Positions 31,290 through 43,423 are shown, counted from the first letter of the stretch. The stretch: DNA of 64,000 nt from Leguminivora glycinivorella (GCF_023078275.1 NC_062992.1:11111706-11175705), one strand, 5' to 3'. Made by a program: numbers and translations. Notes: a model not told the origin generated them from the sequence alone.

Positions 31290-31612
31290 CATCATCATCC
31301 TCCTTGCGTTACCCCGGCATTTGCCACGGCTCATGGGAGCCTGGGGTCCGCTTTGACAACTAATCCCAAGATTTGGCGTAGGCACTAGTTTTACGAAAGC
31401 GACTGCCATCTGACCTTCCAACCCGAAGGGTAAGCCTTATTGGGATTAGTCCGGTTCCTCACGATGTTTTGCCTTCACCGAAAAGCAACTGGCAAATATC
31501 AAAAGACATTTCGCACATAAGTTCCGACAAACTCATTGGTACGAGCCGGGGTTCGAACCCGCGACCTCCGGATCGAAAGTCGCACGCTCTTACTGCTAGG
31601 CCACCAGCTGCA
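31290..31612 (-). mobile_element. SINE family A, full-length reverse copy
   Basis: The head is at 31612 (GCTGGTGGCCTAGCAGTAAG) with B box GGGTTCGAACCCCGG, and the tail CAAGGAGGATGATG is at 31290. The open frames on both strands here are SINE sequence, not genes. Confidence 0.75.
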
Positions 31613-31839
31613 AAAGTGCATGGCGAATTTATCAATGAATTCATTCATAATTTCTCCATGCACATTCGTAGCTGATAGTACTTGTAAGCTCAAGAGTGAA
31701 GTAAGACACCATAATAGAATTATTTGCCACACTCACCACTCTGACTAAAATGTAAACCTTAAGTATTTACCAAAGACATATGTATAACTCCGTATAGACA
31801 GATAAAGTCTAAGAAAAACACGTACCTCACAGAAAAAGG

Positions 31840-32045
31840 TACGGTGGCCTAGATGACATTACACTTTTAGGGTACGCTCAGCTAGATGGCGCTAATATTA
31901 ATATTTGACATTTTAACACATATCAAGCTAAGAATATGCCAAATTGTCAAAACTGAGGTTCAAAAGTTTTAAGCCTGTGTCAATAGATGGCAATCTATGC
32001 ATTGTAATTACACATTTTACTTCAACAGTAACTCTCTACATATAA
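31840..32045 (+). repeat. Dispersed repeat N
   Basis: gtacggtggcctagatgaca, cagctagatggcgctaata, aattgtcaaaactgaggttc and gatggcaatctatgcattgt match the reverse copy at 61143-61378. An intron of the Cys-rich gene thus carries the same repeat. Confidence 0.6.
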
Positions 32046-32329
32046 TACTCGATCCTCTTTGGTATTTACGAAAAGCTTTATTATAAGTTAGTATAGTATA
32101 CGAAATAGGACGCTATGAGTACTATACCTAATAAGGTATAGATGGTATGGATGCAATAGTTCAACGGCTACCATGGATCAAAAAGGTTAACGATAGATTC
32201 ATGCGGGCGTGGTTTGTCTTGCATTTTACTGTGTGTTAGTATCATAGATTTGATAATCTAAATAGAGATAATTTTGTACAAATCATCAGCACTTTTTACA
32301 TAGTAAAACCCTAGGCTTAGAATAAATTT

Positions 32330-32412
32330 AAAAGTGGAAAATGTCTGCCTTGGGTGAGACTTGAACTCATCTAGTGGCATCGATTGCAGACGTTTCTGCT
32401 AATCAGAAGTTA
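32330..32412 (-). mobile_element. SINE family C fragment
   Basis: ctgccttgggtgagacttga and agtggcatcgattgcagacg match 7408-7600 in parts. Confidence 0.5.
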
Positions 32413-33168
32413 AAATTTAGTAAAACCCTGTTATTATTGATACAAACACTTTTCTCGTTAAAATCATACTTTTGTAGCATTCTCCATAAGGTTTTCTTTC
32501 CGACTTTAGAAAAAGTTGTTTCGACTTCATACCATGTTGAAACGCGATCTTGACATTTTACATTATACTTATTATATCTAGTGCTTATTTTTAGCGCTTG
32601 CTAGCCGGTTTTGCACCTAAAAAGTTGCACCTAAAATGTAAACAAATTATGACATATTTTTATTGTATGTGTGACAAAATCGAGCGCCCATTTCTAGGCT
32701 ATTTGCCTTATATAGTCAAATATAGCTTTTTAAGAACCGTAAAAACGAATTTGAACGAATTGCTAATATGGAATTAATATAGAGAATATGACGTCCAATT
32801 GAGTGAAGTCACGGTCAACTCATTTAGATACTTTATAATTATATTTGTATGTATTTAATTTAAAAATTGAGTCCTTGTTTCTCTTATAATTATCTGATAT
32901 ATTTTGTGCATGGTATACATTTTTTTTAAAGTAAGTCCTATTCAATTGTAAAAAAATATCATAATTCCTAATCAAGTTTATAAAGGGAGATATTAAAGGA
33001 CCAGCAGAGTCCATACTAAATACCGTACCCCGTTGGCAGCCGTAAATCTATGTCACTAGATGTCACTAAGAGTGTCATTTGAATAAAAATGTCGTTTTTT
33101 TTTTTAAAATACGCCCGCGGTAGTTCAACGGCAATACAAGTGATACAGTGAAAAGTATATAGATGACG
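32413..33168. other. No gene recognised
   Basis: About 750 bp of A+T-rich DNA up to the target site of the hAT-like element. No supported exon. Confidence 0.3.
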
Positions 33169-33805
33169 CTAGGGGCCTTTGATTAAAGTAAAATAGCGGA
33201 AGATACGGCACGTCAATACTAATTGTCAGCTAATAAATGGCACTACACACTACTACATACAAGAAGACCCACACAGCTATGTAAATTTACGCTATTGAAC
33301 GACAAAGACACACCGATTTATTACGACGGTAGTGCGAACGAGACAAACGCGCGCATCGAGATGAGCCTCTTTCCAAGTGTCATGTCAAAGCTCTTTAATA
33401 AAGATTAAAAAAAAAATGTCATTGCAAAGAATCAAGAAGCGTCAGCAGACAAATTGGAGTATAAGAATTATGCAACATATTTTTTATGAAAACAAAATAA
33501 ATTACTTATTATTTATTACTTTACTATTTTGCACTGTGGAGCGATGTTTGGTTTGGTGTAAGTAGGGTTACCAAAAAAAACATAATTATGAGTATATTTT
33601 TTCATATTTAATACGTCTTATTTTTAAACTAAATTATGAACTTATTAACCAAAATTTAGATGAGGCACTTTTTGCCACAACTGTCAACAATATCTTATTT
33701 GATACAGACATTAGAAAAAAGCGCGTGGAGTTCCTCCGCGCGAAAAAAGTGAAACTTCGTAAAATTGAAATGAAAATATAAGAGCTTGATGACATGTATC
33801 TCACT

Positions 33806-34284
33806 TAGGGTTGCAAAAAATACGGTTTTTTCTGGCTTAAAAAAAACATGAAAAAAAAACCAGTTTTTTTTTTCTGGAGTATGTTTTTTTCTAAAGTACG
33901 AAATCTTAAAATTTGCAAAGCAGTTAATTAAACGAATTTAATCAAATAACTTAAAGTTCTGGTCTTATAAAAGTAACATTTACGAAATCTGTAGTTGGTA
34001 GTTATCACTATTTACTGTTGGCAATACGACCGCCTCTCCACGCTGCACGTAGCATCGGGGATTCCCCAATAAACGTTTGTATACTGAATGTTAATCGTAT
34101 TAAAATGTACGTTATTGTTATTGAAACACGTTACAATACAAGTCACGAAAAACCGTTATTGTCGAATTATTTGTTCACGTGAAAAAAAAAACATATTTAG
34201 AAAAAAAAACCATGGTACTCGGTTTTTTTTTCATAATTCTGAAAAAAAAAAAAACATTTGTTTTTTTTTCTATTTGCAACCCTA
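33806..34284. mobile_element. hAT-like MITE nested in another hAT-like element
   Basis: Ends TAGGGTTGCAAA and TTTGCAACCCTA, flanked by ATCTCACT on both sides (33798-33805 and 34285-34292). The interior is rich in A and T runs. Length 479 bp. Confidence 0.8.
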
Positions 34285-34439
34285 ATCTCACTCACAACAC
34301 ACTATTACTTTTTGAAAATATGAAGTGGCAGAAATTGATGGAACTAAAATAGTGACCTCATATTTTTTCTTTAAGACAAACTTTATTAAAATTGCTTACG
34401 ATAGGGTACTTTCCTATACTTAGAATAATAGTTATTTAC

Positions 34440-34670
34440 AAAACTTTTCCCCTCACTATAGCGAGAAAAGTCGAGGCGTCCAGTCTGGCTCTTGTCGTTG
34501 TTTACGCACTACAATAAGCCTTTTGTGTCTGACAAGTTTATCTCCAGGAAAACTAGAAAACAAATAAACATAATATTTGGTGCGAGTGAATTAAAAAAAA
34601 TACAAGGGGCAAAGTTGTATTTTAACGCCGAGTGTGGAATTGAAAAACGAGCAAGTCTTGTTGATAAGGC
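34440..34670. mobile_element. Element F fragments
   Basis: aacttttcccctcactatag at 34443 and ggggcaaagttgtattttaa at 34607 are inner and tail pieces of element F separated by unrelated sequence. Confidence 0.5.
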
Positions 34671-35693
34671 AAGCATTTTTTAACATACGCAACAAACTTT
34701 AGTTGATCATTATTTTATTATTTGTAAATAAAAATAACAAAATAATGTACTACTAAAGTTTGTTGCAAAAACTGAGGTCAAATATCATTTAACAAAAATT
34801 TATTATATAATCAATCAACAATCAATACCAGGTAAAAATTTTATTATATAAATTATTTATTATGATCAACATTTTATGCTGACGCTACCGCGAATGCAAA
34901 TCTCAAAAGGCAATCTTTGAGCGTCATTAATGTATCATGTGTATTTGGTCGCACGTCAATGAAACTTATATTTCTATCCCGCTCTGCAAAATGGCCGTCA
35001 AAACAAAGACTGAATTTATAAATTATCTTAGAAAATAAAAATTTTCATGTACTTACGAGTGAATAGTGATTCCATGCGATTTGTTTTTCGTTTTATAATG
35101 GTTTGTGCAACGCATAAAAGCACACGAAAGCATTTTGGTTACGTTTTACCCATAAGAAATAATTTATAATTTCCTCACGTTACACGTCTTACGACATCCG
35201 ATGCGCACGCAGTGCCCATTGCAACTGAAGGCAATCAAGCGACGGGAGCTTGATTTTTGAGGGCCACATTTGAGTGGCGCGTCACCTATCTTCCGCTATT
35301 TTACTTTAATCAAAGCTAGGGGCCCGTGTCATGTTTCAGTCCCTGTTTACAACGCAAGCCATCGTTCTTATTTTGAATTATGACAATCATGCAAAAGAGT
35401 ACCATACTGTCAAATTTTCTATCTCTTTCATTTTGAGCGTGACGTCAATGATTAGTAATATTACTTTCAATATATTTAAAATTTAGATTTTAATGAGGCC
35501 ATTTCGAACGGTGTTTATGATAGATATCATGTTGACTATCAATGTCCTGACCGTCTCGCTCATACCAATCCTATCCTATATTTGAACGAGTGCGACCGAA
35601 ACAGTTGAGTATTATTGAAGATTTTTGAATGTCTAAAATCTTATTGATAGTTGTCGAAAACCCGCTTTTTCCATAAAGTGTTGGCGCGACGTT

Positions 35694-35846
35694 AAGTGGG
35701 TGATAGGCGTACGAGCAAGTACGCGTTGGATGGTCGACTACTATGCGCAGCGGTTTTTACGCGTACTTACGGTGACACACAATCGAAAAAGGTCGTCGAG
35801 CCATAAGTACGCATACCTGCTCGTATCGTACGTTTATCACCCACTT
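35694..35846. mobile_element. 153-bp palindromic MITE
   Basis: Ends AAGTGGGTGATA and TATCACCCACTT. The inner parts gcgtacgagcaagtacgc / gcatacctgctcgtatcgta also pair. Confidence 0.6.
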
Positions 35847-36054
35847 CAGACTGCGTTTCGATCGGCGTTTAGCGACAATGATTATCAGCTCGGCTTCATG
35901 GTTTTACGAACCTTAGCTCGGACCATCGAATATGAAACTTATAAACTTCTTTATACACAAGGGTATAAAGAAGTTTATAACCAGGTGCTCCATGACACCA
36001 TTGCACCAATCTGTCGCCAGCACCGCTACACTTCAACGGCCAAGTCACACAACA
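35847..36054 (+). other. Open but unidentified segment with perfect hairpin
   Basis: A frame runs through without stop (…AFSDNDYQLGFMVLRTLART, IEYETYKLLYTQGYKEVYNQ, VLHDTIAPICRQHRYTST). It has no recognised domain and starts inside the preceding MITE. An 18-bp perfect inverted repeat (arms 35939-35956 and 35963-35980, loop 6 bp) lies within it. It could be a decayed exon or a non-coding element, and I cannot choose. Confidence 0.3.
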
Positions 36055-36290
36055 TCCATACTAATATTATAAATGGGAAAGTGTGTGTGTCTGTTTGTTT
36101 GTCCATCTTTCACGGCAAAACGGAGCGACGTATTGACGTGATTTTTTAAGTGGAGATAGTTGAAGGGATGGAAAGTGACATAGGCTACTTTTTGTCTCTT
36201 TTTATATCCCCCACTTCCTTAGAATGGTGGATGGAAGTTTGTGGAGAGATTTTCGAATTTAACGCGAGCGAAGCCGCGGGCAAAGGCTAG
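36055..36290 (+). mobile_element. Helitron-like (Lep1-type), long variant
   Basis: 5' TCCATACTAATATTATAAAT after A, and 3' GGCTAG before T. It has an extra block ccacttccttagaatggtgg before the hairpin, as in 9703-9896. Confidence 0.75.
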
Positions 36291-36458
36291 TTAACTATAA
36301 TAATAAAGAAATCGCAGTAAGGAACTTTATGTAGATTTCATTACTTTTTAGAGATAAACAAGCAGCTCCATCGAGACGGCTATTTTTTACAGAATGTTTT
36401 TGGTGGGATATACATAGGCATAGGTATATAACACTAACAAGGTATCTATTGTCTTAGT

Positions 36459-36578
36459 CCGTTTTCACATTATCCGATCCGATATCGGATGTCGGAAGGA
36501 TTTAAATGGAAAAAATCCAAGATAGCGCCTGTAATGTATGGGGTATGGGGGGCGGATCGGATAATGTGAAAACGCATT
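36459..36578. mobile_element. GATCCGATATCGGATC palindromic MITE, copy with shortened right arm
   Basis: Left CGTTTTCACATTATCCGATC, right GGATCGGATAATGTGAAAAC. About 10 bp of the right arm is replaced by ggtatgggggg. Confidence 0.65.
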
Positions 36579-38016
36579 TAGTCTCATTAATTATTACTTA
36601 TGTCAGAGTTTCACTAATTATTTCCTTTTATTCATTTATTATCTCAGTTTAGGTTTAAGTATACGAGTACCAAACGAGTAGTACACGAGTAGAAAATATA
36701 TTACCAAAACAATACAAACTATCATTAATTTATTATAAAAACGTAATCCAAAGTGCCACACCTGGCGGCCTAACTATCCGCGTTGTGTCCAAGACGAAGC
36801 CTGACCGACGAAGCTAGCAAGTCTCTCTACATGTTAGCTGAAATACTGTCAAACCATTCACTGTGATTACTCAGATTATTATAAGCAAAATGATCTTCGA
36901 ATGAACTTTCTGGACAATTGAGATGCATGGGCGCAGTCGAAACCAGCTCGCCCCTTCAGCTGTGTCCCGTTGAAAATCGGAAAGATTCTTTTCCTTATCA
37001 CATTTAATGTTTATAAATTGGATTCGCCTTCTGTCACCTAAACTGGTAATTTTATGTATGAGGTCATTGGTCATACAATTATTAATTTATACAGTTATTA
37101 ATTCTGTATCTCTACGCGCATTGCTGCTGTGATTCTAAAATATTTAATATCCATATATTATGAATATTCAATAAATCATACAATGACATTTGTGATGTGA
37201 CATGGATGTCAGATGTCACATCTGTTGGCACAATGATTGCGTTTTGTTGAACGTATTTGAGCTCAACATATAGGTTTATTATCACTAAGTATATTATATT
37301 AATGAACAACGAAACGGATGTGACATTTTCCTAGTCCACCAACGTCATCTAGTCATTTTATTTGGCAATCATTAGACAACATGCGAACAAACTTAGCCAG
37401 CGAAGCGATCACAACTACGTCGAGGCCGACCAAAAAATATAATTTGTAAATATTGTGTTTTGAGCCAATATTTTGATATTAAAATAAAGTTTTTTGATAG
37501 TTATTCATAGTATAATATAAAAACAAGTAAAAATATGTGTGAAAATATGTTTTTTTCCACTCCCGGGTTACGAAACAACGCCATCTAGTTTTAAAGCAAA
37601 AACTAAGCTTTTTTCAGGGGTACGCTTTTTTGTATGGGCTATATCAGTCTAGTATTAAATGGTCCTTGCTACATAGCAAGTTCTTTGACCTCCATGTCGT
37701 AATTTGACCTTGACATTTGCATTCATCTCCCAATAATTGTTTGCATTTGCGCAAACCAACCGGTTTTTAAAATACACAAGCTTAACCTTCACGATCCCGA
37801 GTGGAATATTTCTTGACAGAATTATAATAGTTTTGACATTTCTTATTACAAAATCATCATCATCATAAATTTAAGAGATATGCTCTTGTCGGTGGAGTAT
37901 TTTCCAGCTTTTTCTATCCTGTGCCAGCTCTTTGACTCGACACGGCCCCCCCTTTTTCTTTTATTTGGTCCATGTAGCTGCATTTGGGCTGCAAAATAGT
38001 TATTTGTTTTTACAAT
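36579..38016. other. No gene recognised
   Basis: About 1.4 kb. Short open frames on the minus strand (36871-37074, 37112-37309) have no recognised domain. No splice-compatible set was found. Confidence 0.3.
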
Positions 38017-38890
38017 GAGGCAAAGTTGTTGTTTAACCGCACATGCCAATATTGATACTAGAGATGGGCCGAATATTCGGTACATATTCGGTATTTGGCA
38101 TATTCGGCAAGTTTTTCAATGTTCGTATTCGGCCGAATAGTTCGGTTACATTGCCGAATATTTACCGAATAAACAAAGTAAATAAATAGCGTAAATTGTT
38201 TCGTAATTCATCGAATAATGACATCCCTTTTCAGCATTCTAAGTATGGATTCTAAAGAACCACCAAAAGGAGTTAAAAATGCGTTAAAATATAAGTATCT
38301 AAAATAATTATGTAAAAAAGTAAAAATAACGTAGCTTAAGAAAAAAAACCAAAATTTTCTTCTGCACTACTTTATAGGAATATGAATATTAGTACCCATT
38401 ACCAATTATTGAAAAGTGTTTACCTCTAAGCGAGGATTTAAAATATGGCGGAACCGAATATTCGGCCGAATATTCGTATTCGGCAAAGTCCGTATTCGGC
38501 CCATCTCTAATTGATACCCGAGCAAGCGAAAGATTCCAATAGAGCGAGCGTAGCGAGTTGTTCAAAAAGTGGAATCTTGAGCGTAGCGAGGGTTTCAAGG
38601 CATTATACAAACTTTACCACCGAGTGCAACACAGATTTTTCACCACACCAACACGAACAAAAAAAAACACTGACTATAAAACATCAGACTAACTAAATCA
38701 AATCCAGCAATCTATTCAATGTTTATGATTCAAAATCATCATTTATATGTAAATTCTACCAGGCATCTTAAGACAACAAGTTAAAATTTGTATGAAATTA
38801 CTTTGCACTCTTGTGGATAAAATTCAATTTTGCTATCTGTCTTTGAATAGCAAAGTAAGCCTTTACCAATTGTGTGGTCAAAAATATTTT
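38017..38890 (+). mobile_element. Element I, copy interrupted by a hAT-like element
   Basis: aggcaaagttgttgtttaac to aagcctttaccaattgtgtg. The ccaatattgatacccgagc site is split by the insert at 38059-38509. Confidence 0.75.
38059..38509. mobile_element. hAT-like MITE nested in element I
   Basis: Ends TAGAGATGGGCC and GGCCCATCTCTA. The 8-bp duplication ATTGATAC (38051-38058 and 38510-38517) is confirmed against the empty site in the element I copy at 27053. Length 451 bp, with ATTCGGC subrepeats near both ends. Confidence 0.85.
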
Positions 38891-39039
38891 ACTACTTTCC
38901 TTCACTTCAAGCCTGAAAGGGAAGAGCACCCTTTTTAGAAAAGGTAAAAAGATTATATCGCAATATTACGCAACGGAGCATTTCTTTTTTTTTTGCCAAT
39001 CAAAAAAATTTGATTGTTTTAGGGAATTTTAGGTCAATT

Positions 39040-39250
39040 GTACTCAGAATCATGAGTACACAATCTCACTGGGAGACAAAAAGTGTCCCAGAATTTCCAT
39101 ACATTTTTGTTACTTTCCTCTTTTGTTACCCCATACAACATATACGGAAAATGGTAACAAAATAATAAAAAAATCGTATGGGACAATTTTTTTAACTACT
39201 AGGATTGAAAAGTAGTAATTCTGAGTAGAAAATTTCTATAATATGCTATT
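39040..39250. mobile_element. Palindromic repeat L, diverged copy
   Basis: tactcagaatcatgagtaca and gtagtaattctgagtagaaa arms, with cccagaatttccatacattt inside. Confidence 0.45.
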
Positions 39251-39499
39251 TAATAGCATTTTTTTTAAATATCACACTTCATAAAAGTGACAAAAAAAAG
39301 AAATGCTCAACTATTCAATATATCCCTATAATATTACGATTATTATCTGCGGTGGAGCAAAACGTCAGTTTATCTCACTCTTGCAGAGATACAATTATTG
39401 CATTACTGGTTTAAGTATTACCGAAATGTAGAGCTGCAATAAACTAATCTAACCCAGATCTAATGCAGTTTCGGGAAGGTCAACAAGACACAATAATAT

Positions 39500-39675
39500 T
39501 TATAAACATACATACAATCACGCCTGTATCCCATAAAGAGGTAGGCAGAACACATGAAACTACTAAAGCTTCAGTGCCACTCTTGGCAAATAAGGGGTTG
39601 AAAGAAAACGAAACTGTGACATTGCAGTGACAGGTTGCCAGCCTCTCGCCTACGAGCTACGCCACAATTTAACCC
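39500..39675 (-). repeat. Dispersed repeat E, reverse copy
   Basis: catacatacaatcacgcctg, agtgccactcttggcaaata, cattgcagtgacaggttgcc. Confidence 0.6.
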
Positions 39676-39730
39676 ACACATTTATAAACAACTTAATATG
39701 TATAACAATACTGACGATTGATATTTTTTG

Positions 39731-39975
39731 ACGACCGGTCTGGCCTAGCGTGTAGTGACCATGCCTGCTAAGCCGCGGTCCCGGGTTCGAATCCCGGTAA
39801 GGGCATTTATTTGTGTGATGAAGACAGATATTTGTTCCTGAGTCATGGATGTTTTCTATGTATATGTATAAGTATTTATATATTATATATAGTTGTCTGA
39901 GTACCCACAACACACGCCTTCTTGAGCTTACTGTGGGATTCAGTAGGTATTCTAAGTAATACGCACTTTTAAAAT
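39731..39975 (+). mobile_element. SINE family B, full-length plus copy
   Basis: The head gacgaccggtctggcctagc, B box GGGTTCGAATCCCGGTAAGG and body tgagtcatggatgttttcta are intact. The tail cttcttgagcttactgtggg is present. Confidence 0.8.
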
Positions 39976-40043
39976 GTAGGTATGCACCGAAGCTAATGTC
40001 AAATGTCAAACTCAATATCATGTGGTCTTGATTTTCATAGTCA

Positions 40044-40334
40044 CCATCCTCCTTGCGTTATCCCGGCATATTGCCAGGCTCATGGGAGCCTGGAGTCCGC
40101 TTTGACAAGTAATCCCAAGATTTGGCGTAGGCACTAGTTTTACGAAAGTAACTGCCATCTCACCTTCCAACCCGAAGGGTAACTAGGCCTTTATTGGGAT
40201 TAGTCCGGTTTCCTCACGATGTTTTCCTTTACCGAAAAGCGACTGGGAAATATCAAATGACATTTCGCACATAAGTTCCTAAAAACTCAGTGGTACGAGC
40301 CGGGGTCCGAACCCGCGACTTCCGGATTGAGAGT
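40044..40334 (-). mobile_element. SINE family A, head removed at LINE junction
   Basis: Runs from the tail (catcctccttgcgttatccc) to cgaacccgcgacttccggat, then stops inside the head exactly where the LINE begins. The missing A-box part is not found after the LINE. Confidence 0.7.
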
Positions 40335-41673
40335 CTTGGTTTCCATAGTAACCGTTCGTAAATATAGTTCATATTTAACGGATACTTTCCATAGTAACAG
40401 TTTACTGGGACACTTCAACAGACATAGATTACTTACAAGCAAACAGTTCGGTTTCACAAGGGGCCGTTCCACGACCGATGCTGCTTCGGTACTCATTAAA
40501 CATATATATAATTTTTGGGAAAATTCTTGTGATGCAATTGGCATATTTTGTGATCTTTCAAAAGCCTTTGATTGTGTGGATCATGGAACGCTCATTTTGA
40601 AATTAGAACACTATGGTTTGTCTATAAATGCCCTAAACTTTATGTCTTCTTACCTTAGCAATAGAACACAAACAGTAGTTGTTAACAAAACTCGCTCTAG
40701 CGGGACTGTAGTCCAATTAGGAGTGCCACAAGGCTCAATTTTAGGTCCATTCCTGTTTTTGGTTTATATAAATGATTTGCCATGTATAGTGAAAAACTTT
40801 TGTGAAATAGTACTTTTTGCTGATGATACATCACTGCTTTTTAATGTTGACCGAAAATCTACGGATTACAATGTAATTAATAGCACGTTAGCTGATGTAC
40901 TGCAGTGGTTTACTGTCAACAATTTACTTCTTAATTCTAAGAAAACCAAATGTATTCGATTTTCTCTGCCGAATGTTAAACCAATCGATACAAAAATACT
41001 TTTGAATGATGAATGCTTAGAGATGGTAGATACAACACTGTTTCTTGGTTTAACATTGGACAAAAATCTACAATGGAGTCCTCATATAAAGAAACTAGCA
41101 AGCAAATTAAGTTCAGCCGCATACGCCGTTAGGAGAATCAGGCAACTGACTAATGTTGAGACAGCTCGCCTAGTGTATCATAGTTATTTTCACAGTGTAA
41201 TGTCATACGGTATTCTGGTTTGGGGCAAAGCAGCTGACATACAGACTATCTTTGTATTACAAAAGAGAGCCATTCGTTCTATTTACAACTTAGGAACACG
41301 TGAATCAGTAAGAGAACTCTTCAAAGAAATTAATATCTTAACTGTAGCTTCCCAATACATTTATGATAGTATAATTTATGTTGTTAAGAATTTAGACTGT
41401 TTCACTAAGAATTCTGATATCCATAATTATAACACTAGAAACAAAAATAAGCTTGCCATAAAGAAGTTTCGTGTCCGTAAAGTGCAGAAGTCATTTGTTG
41501 GGCAATGCATTCATTTTTATAATAAGTTACCTGACACTGCTTTGAGATTACCCCTCCCAGCTCTTAAGAACTACTTAAAAAAATCATTGATGTTAAAGGC
41601 TTATTACAGAGTCGAGGACTATTTGACAGACAAACATGCATGGCCCGAACCAGAAACTACAAAAAACGAATAG
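40335..41673 (+). CDS. LINE reverse transcriptase (partial ORF2)
   Basis: Copies the element's RNA into DNA at a nicked target (target-primed reverse transcription) in an intact element. The two catalytic Asp pairs are visible: motif A FCDLSKAFD and motif C FADD. No frameshift or internal stop occurs in the retained part. The apparent start codon lies in the neighbouring SINE and is not real. Clade placement (CR1 versus Jockey) would need a tree. Confidence 0.85.
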
Positions 41674-42176
41674 CAATTAAAATAATTGTATTATGTATAG
41701 AGGACACAGTTCAGATAAGAAAGCACATCAAATATTTTATATTTTATGTTGTGTAGGTAAATTACATATTTAATGATATTGAGATTCATATTATCTTTTT
41801 CTTCTATGACAATTTGATATGTTTTCTCTGAAGAAGAACGACGTATTATTAAGCAATAATATAATTTATTGAAATTGATTTCCATAGAGTACCTAGTCTG
41901 TTCATATTCTTTGATGAATACTTTTGCATGTTAAATTGTATGTTGTTATTTAATGCATGTTAATTATAAGATGTAATGTTTTGAAAAGAAGTTGCCCGCC
42001 GAGTTTCTTGCCGGTCCCATAGTGGATACCCCCCTCCCAACTGAGGGGGGACTGAAATCTTCTCGAGGCTGAGGCGTAGGGTTAGAGCCGGCGTAGCTTT
42101 ATTTGACGTTCATATGCGCATTGTAATATGCCTACTTGAAAAATAAATATTTCATTTTCATTTTCATTTTCATTAT
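40335..42176 (+). mobile_element. 5'-truncated non-LTR retrotransposon (CR1/Jockey group)
   Basis: An intact frame to 41673 (about 446 residues, entered without its own start) carries reverse-transcriptase blocks: QFGFTRGRSTTDA (about 40-52), FCDLSKAFDCVDH (74-86), GVPQGSILGPFLFLVYINDL (132-151), FADD (164-167), LNSKKTK and FLGLTLDKNLQW. The C-terminus has HNYNTRNKNK. The endonuclease and gag-like parts are lost. The 3' UTR (41674-42176) has cttgaaaaataaatatttca and ends in CATTTT repeats. The undamaged frame implies recent insertion. Lacking the endonuclease it should not move by itself. Confidence 0.9.
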
Positions 42177-42397
42177 CAACTGTTTCGTAACCGGTCACGG
42201 TCGGATTATGCAACCATAAAACATGACCGGTAGTTTATTGTTTTGATGTTTTCTTGAAAACACATTGCCGGTTTTTAATTTATGATGAATGAAAAATACT
42301 CTTATACTAAAACTATTAAAGGGACAGTGAAATTCACTTTAAATTAAGTATTTATTACGGGCATTCCTTGGTTGCATTAAATAGTTATTTGTATTAT

Positions 42398-42520
42398 AAC
42401 CGCACGTGCCAATATTGATCCGCGGGCGAGCGAAAGATTCCAATATTGAGCCGCGAGCGTAGCGAGTGATTCAAAAAGTGGAATCTTGAGCGTTGCGAGG
42501 GTTTCATGCTTAAACAGCGA
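42398..42520 (+). mobile_element. Element I, 5' fragment
   Basis: ataaccgcacgtgccaatat and ccgcgagcgtagcgagtgat match the left third of element I. Confidence 0.6.
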
Positions 42521-42857
42521 CTTTTCCCCGTTGTAAAATAATAAATATGTTTCTCATGCTCCTCCTCCTCACCCCTCCCCCCTTTCCCTTTTTTTTGGGA
42601 ATTCAGTTGTGAATATGTAATATTACCAGTCGATATTACAATTGTAGGTTCAAACATTCTATAGCCAATAATTAAAGACTGTCCGGTAGCCAATAATTCA
42701 GTCGTAATGTGAAACCTGCCGTATTGTTGGCAAATCTACTTCGCAACTGTATCAAAGATTCAATTACTGACAGACCGGACTTTACATAATAAGTTATCTA
42801 AAAAAAAAATCTATAAAGAATGCAATAAATTAATTAATTAATTGTGTGGCCGGTTTG

Positions 42858-43060
42858 GTCATAGTATAATAAAGAGTAGTATTATACAGTATGGCCACTC
42901 CCGTTCCCCGCTGAAAGTGCCGCCACCCGCTCTCGGTTACCTCACAGTTACCGCTTGTCAAAAGCGCGACCAGTCGACCTGTCATATCTCACTCATACAA
43001 GCATGGCACGCGTTCGACTGACACGTCCAAGCTTACAGTGTCCGAGGTGTGGTTTGGTGA
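42858..43060 (+). repeat. Dispersed repeat M
   Basis: tcatagtataataaagagta, acagtatggccactcccgtt, ctctcggttacctcacagtt and tgtcatatctcactcataca are shared with 29091-29290. Confidence 0.6.
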
Positions 43061-43423
43061 TGGATTAAGAATTTCACCACCCCCTTTACTCCCCTGGGTA
43101 TCGTAGAAGTCGACTGAGGGATATAGGTTAATTTGTGGTGTAGACTCTGTAGACGATGGGCTAAATCCATAGCGTAGGTTTCTAGAATAATTTCCAGTGC
43201 GTATTCTCAGGAAATTGTTAAATACGTACGAACATATATTTTATGTGTGTTTACCATGAATAAATGCTTTGCTTTGCTTTACATGTATGCAATAAAAACA
43301 ACTGTATAGCAAAGATTCAATTACTGAGACCGGACTTTATATAATAACTTATTTATAAATAGTGCAATTAATGCAGGAAGTCAAAAATGTTAGAGAGGAT
43401 TGCCTCATCTTGGAGTTGACAAT

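Larger units (their letters stand above)
33177..35315. mobile_element. hAT-like element, about 2.1 kb, non-autonomous
   Basis: The terminal inverted repeats CTTTGATTAAAGTAAAATAG extend to at least 29 bp at both ends. Each end is flanked by the same 8 bp, CTAGGGGC (33169-33176 and 35316-35323). An 8-bp duplication is the hAT signature. Open frames inside are short and show no transposase or BED/dimerisation domain, so it is probably a defective or cargo-type element. It hosts a second hAT-like insert (33806-34284) and a fragment of element F (about 34440-34670). Confidence 0.75.

Noticed and set aside
31459..31748. Overlapping frames with PARTNEFVGTYVRNVF-like ends
   Set aside because: They translate SINE family A sequence.
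39731..39810. tRNA gene candidate with GGGTTCGAATCCCGG
   Set aside because: It is the head of SINE family B, repeated at 48341, 4933 and 60310.
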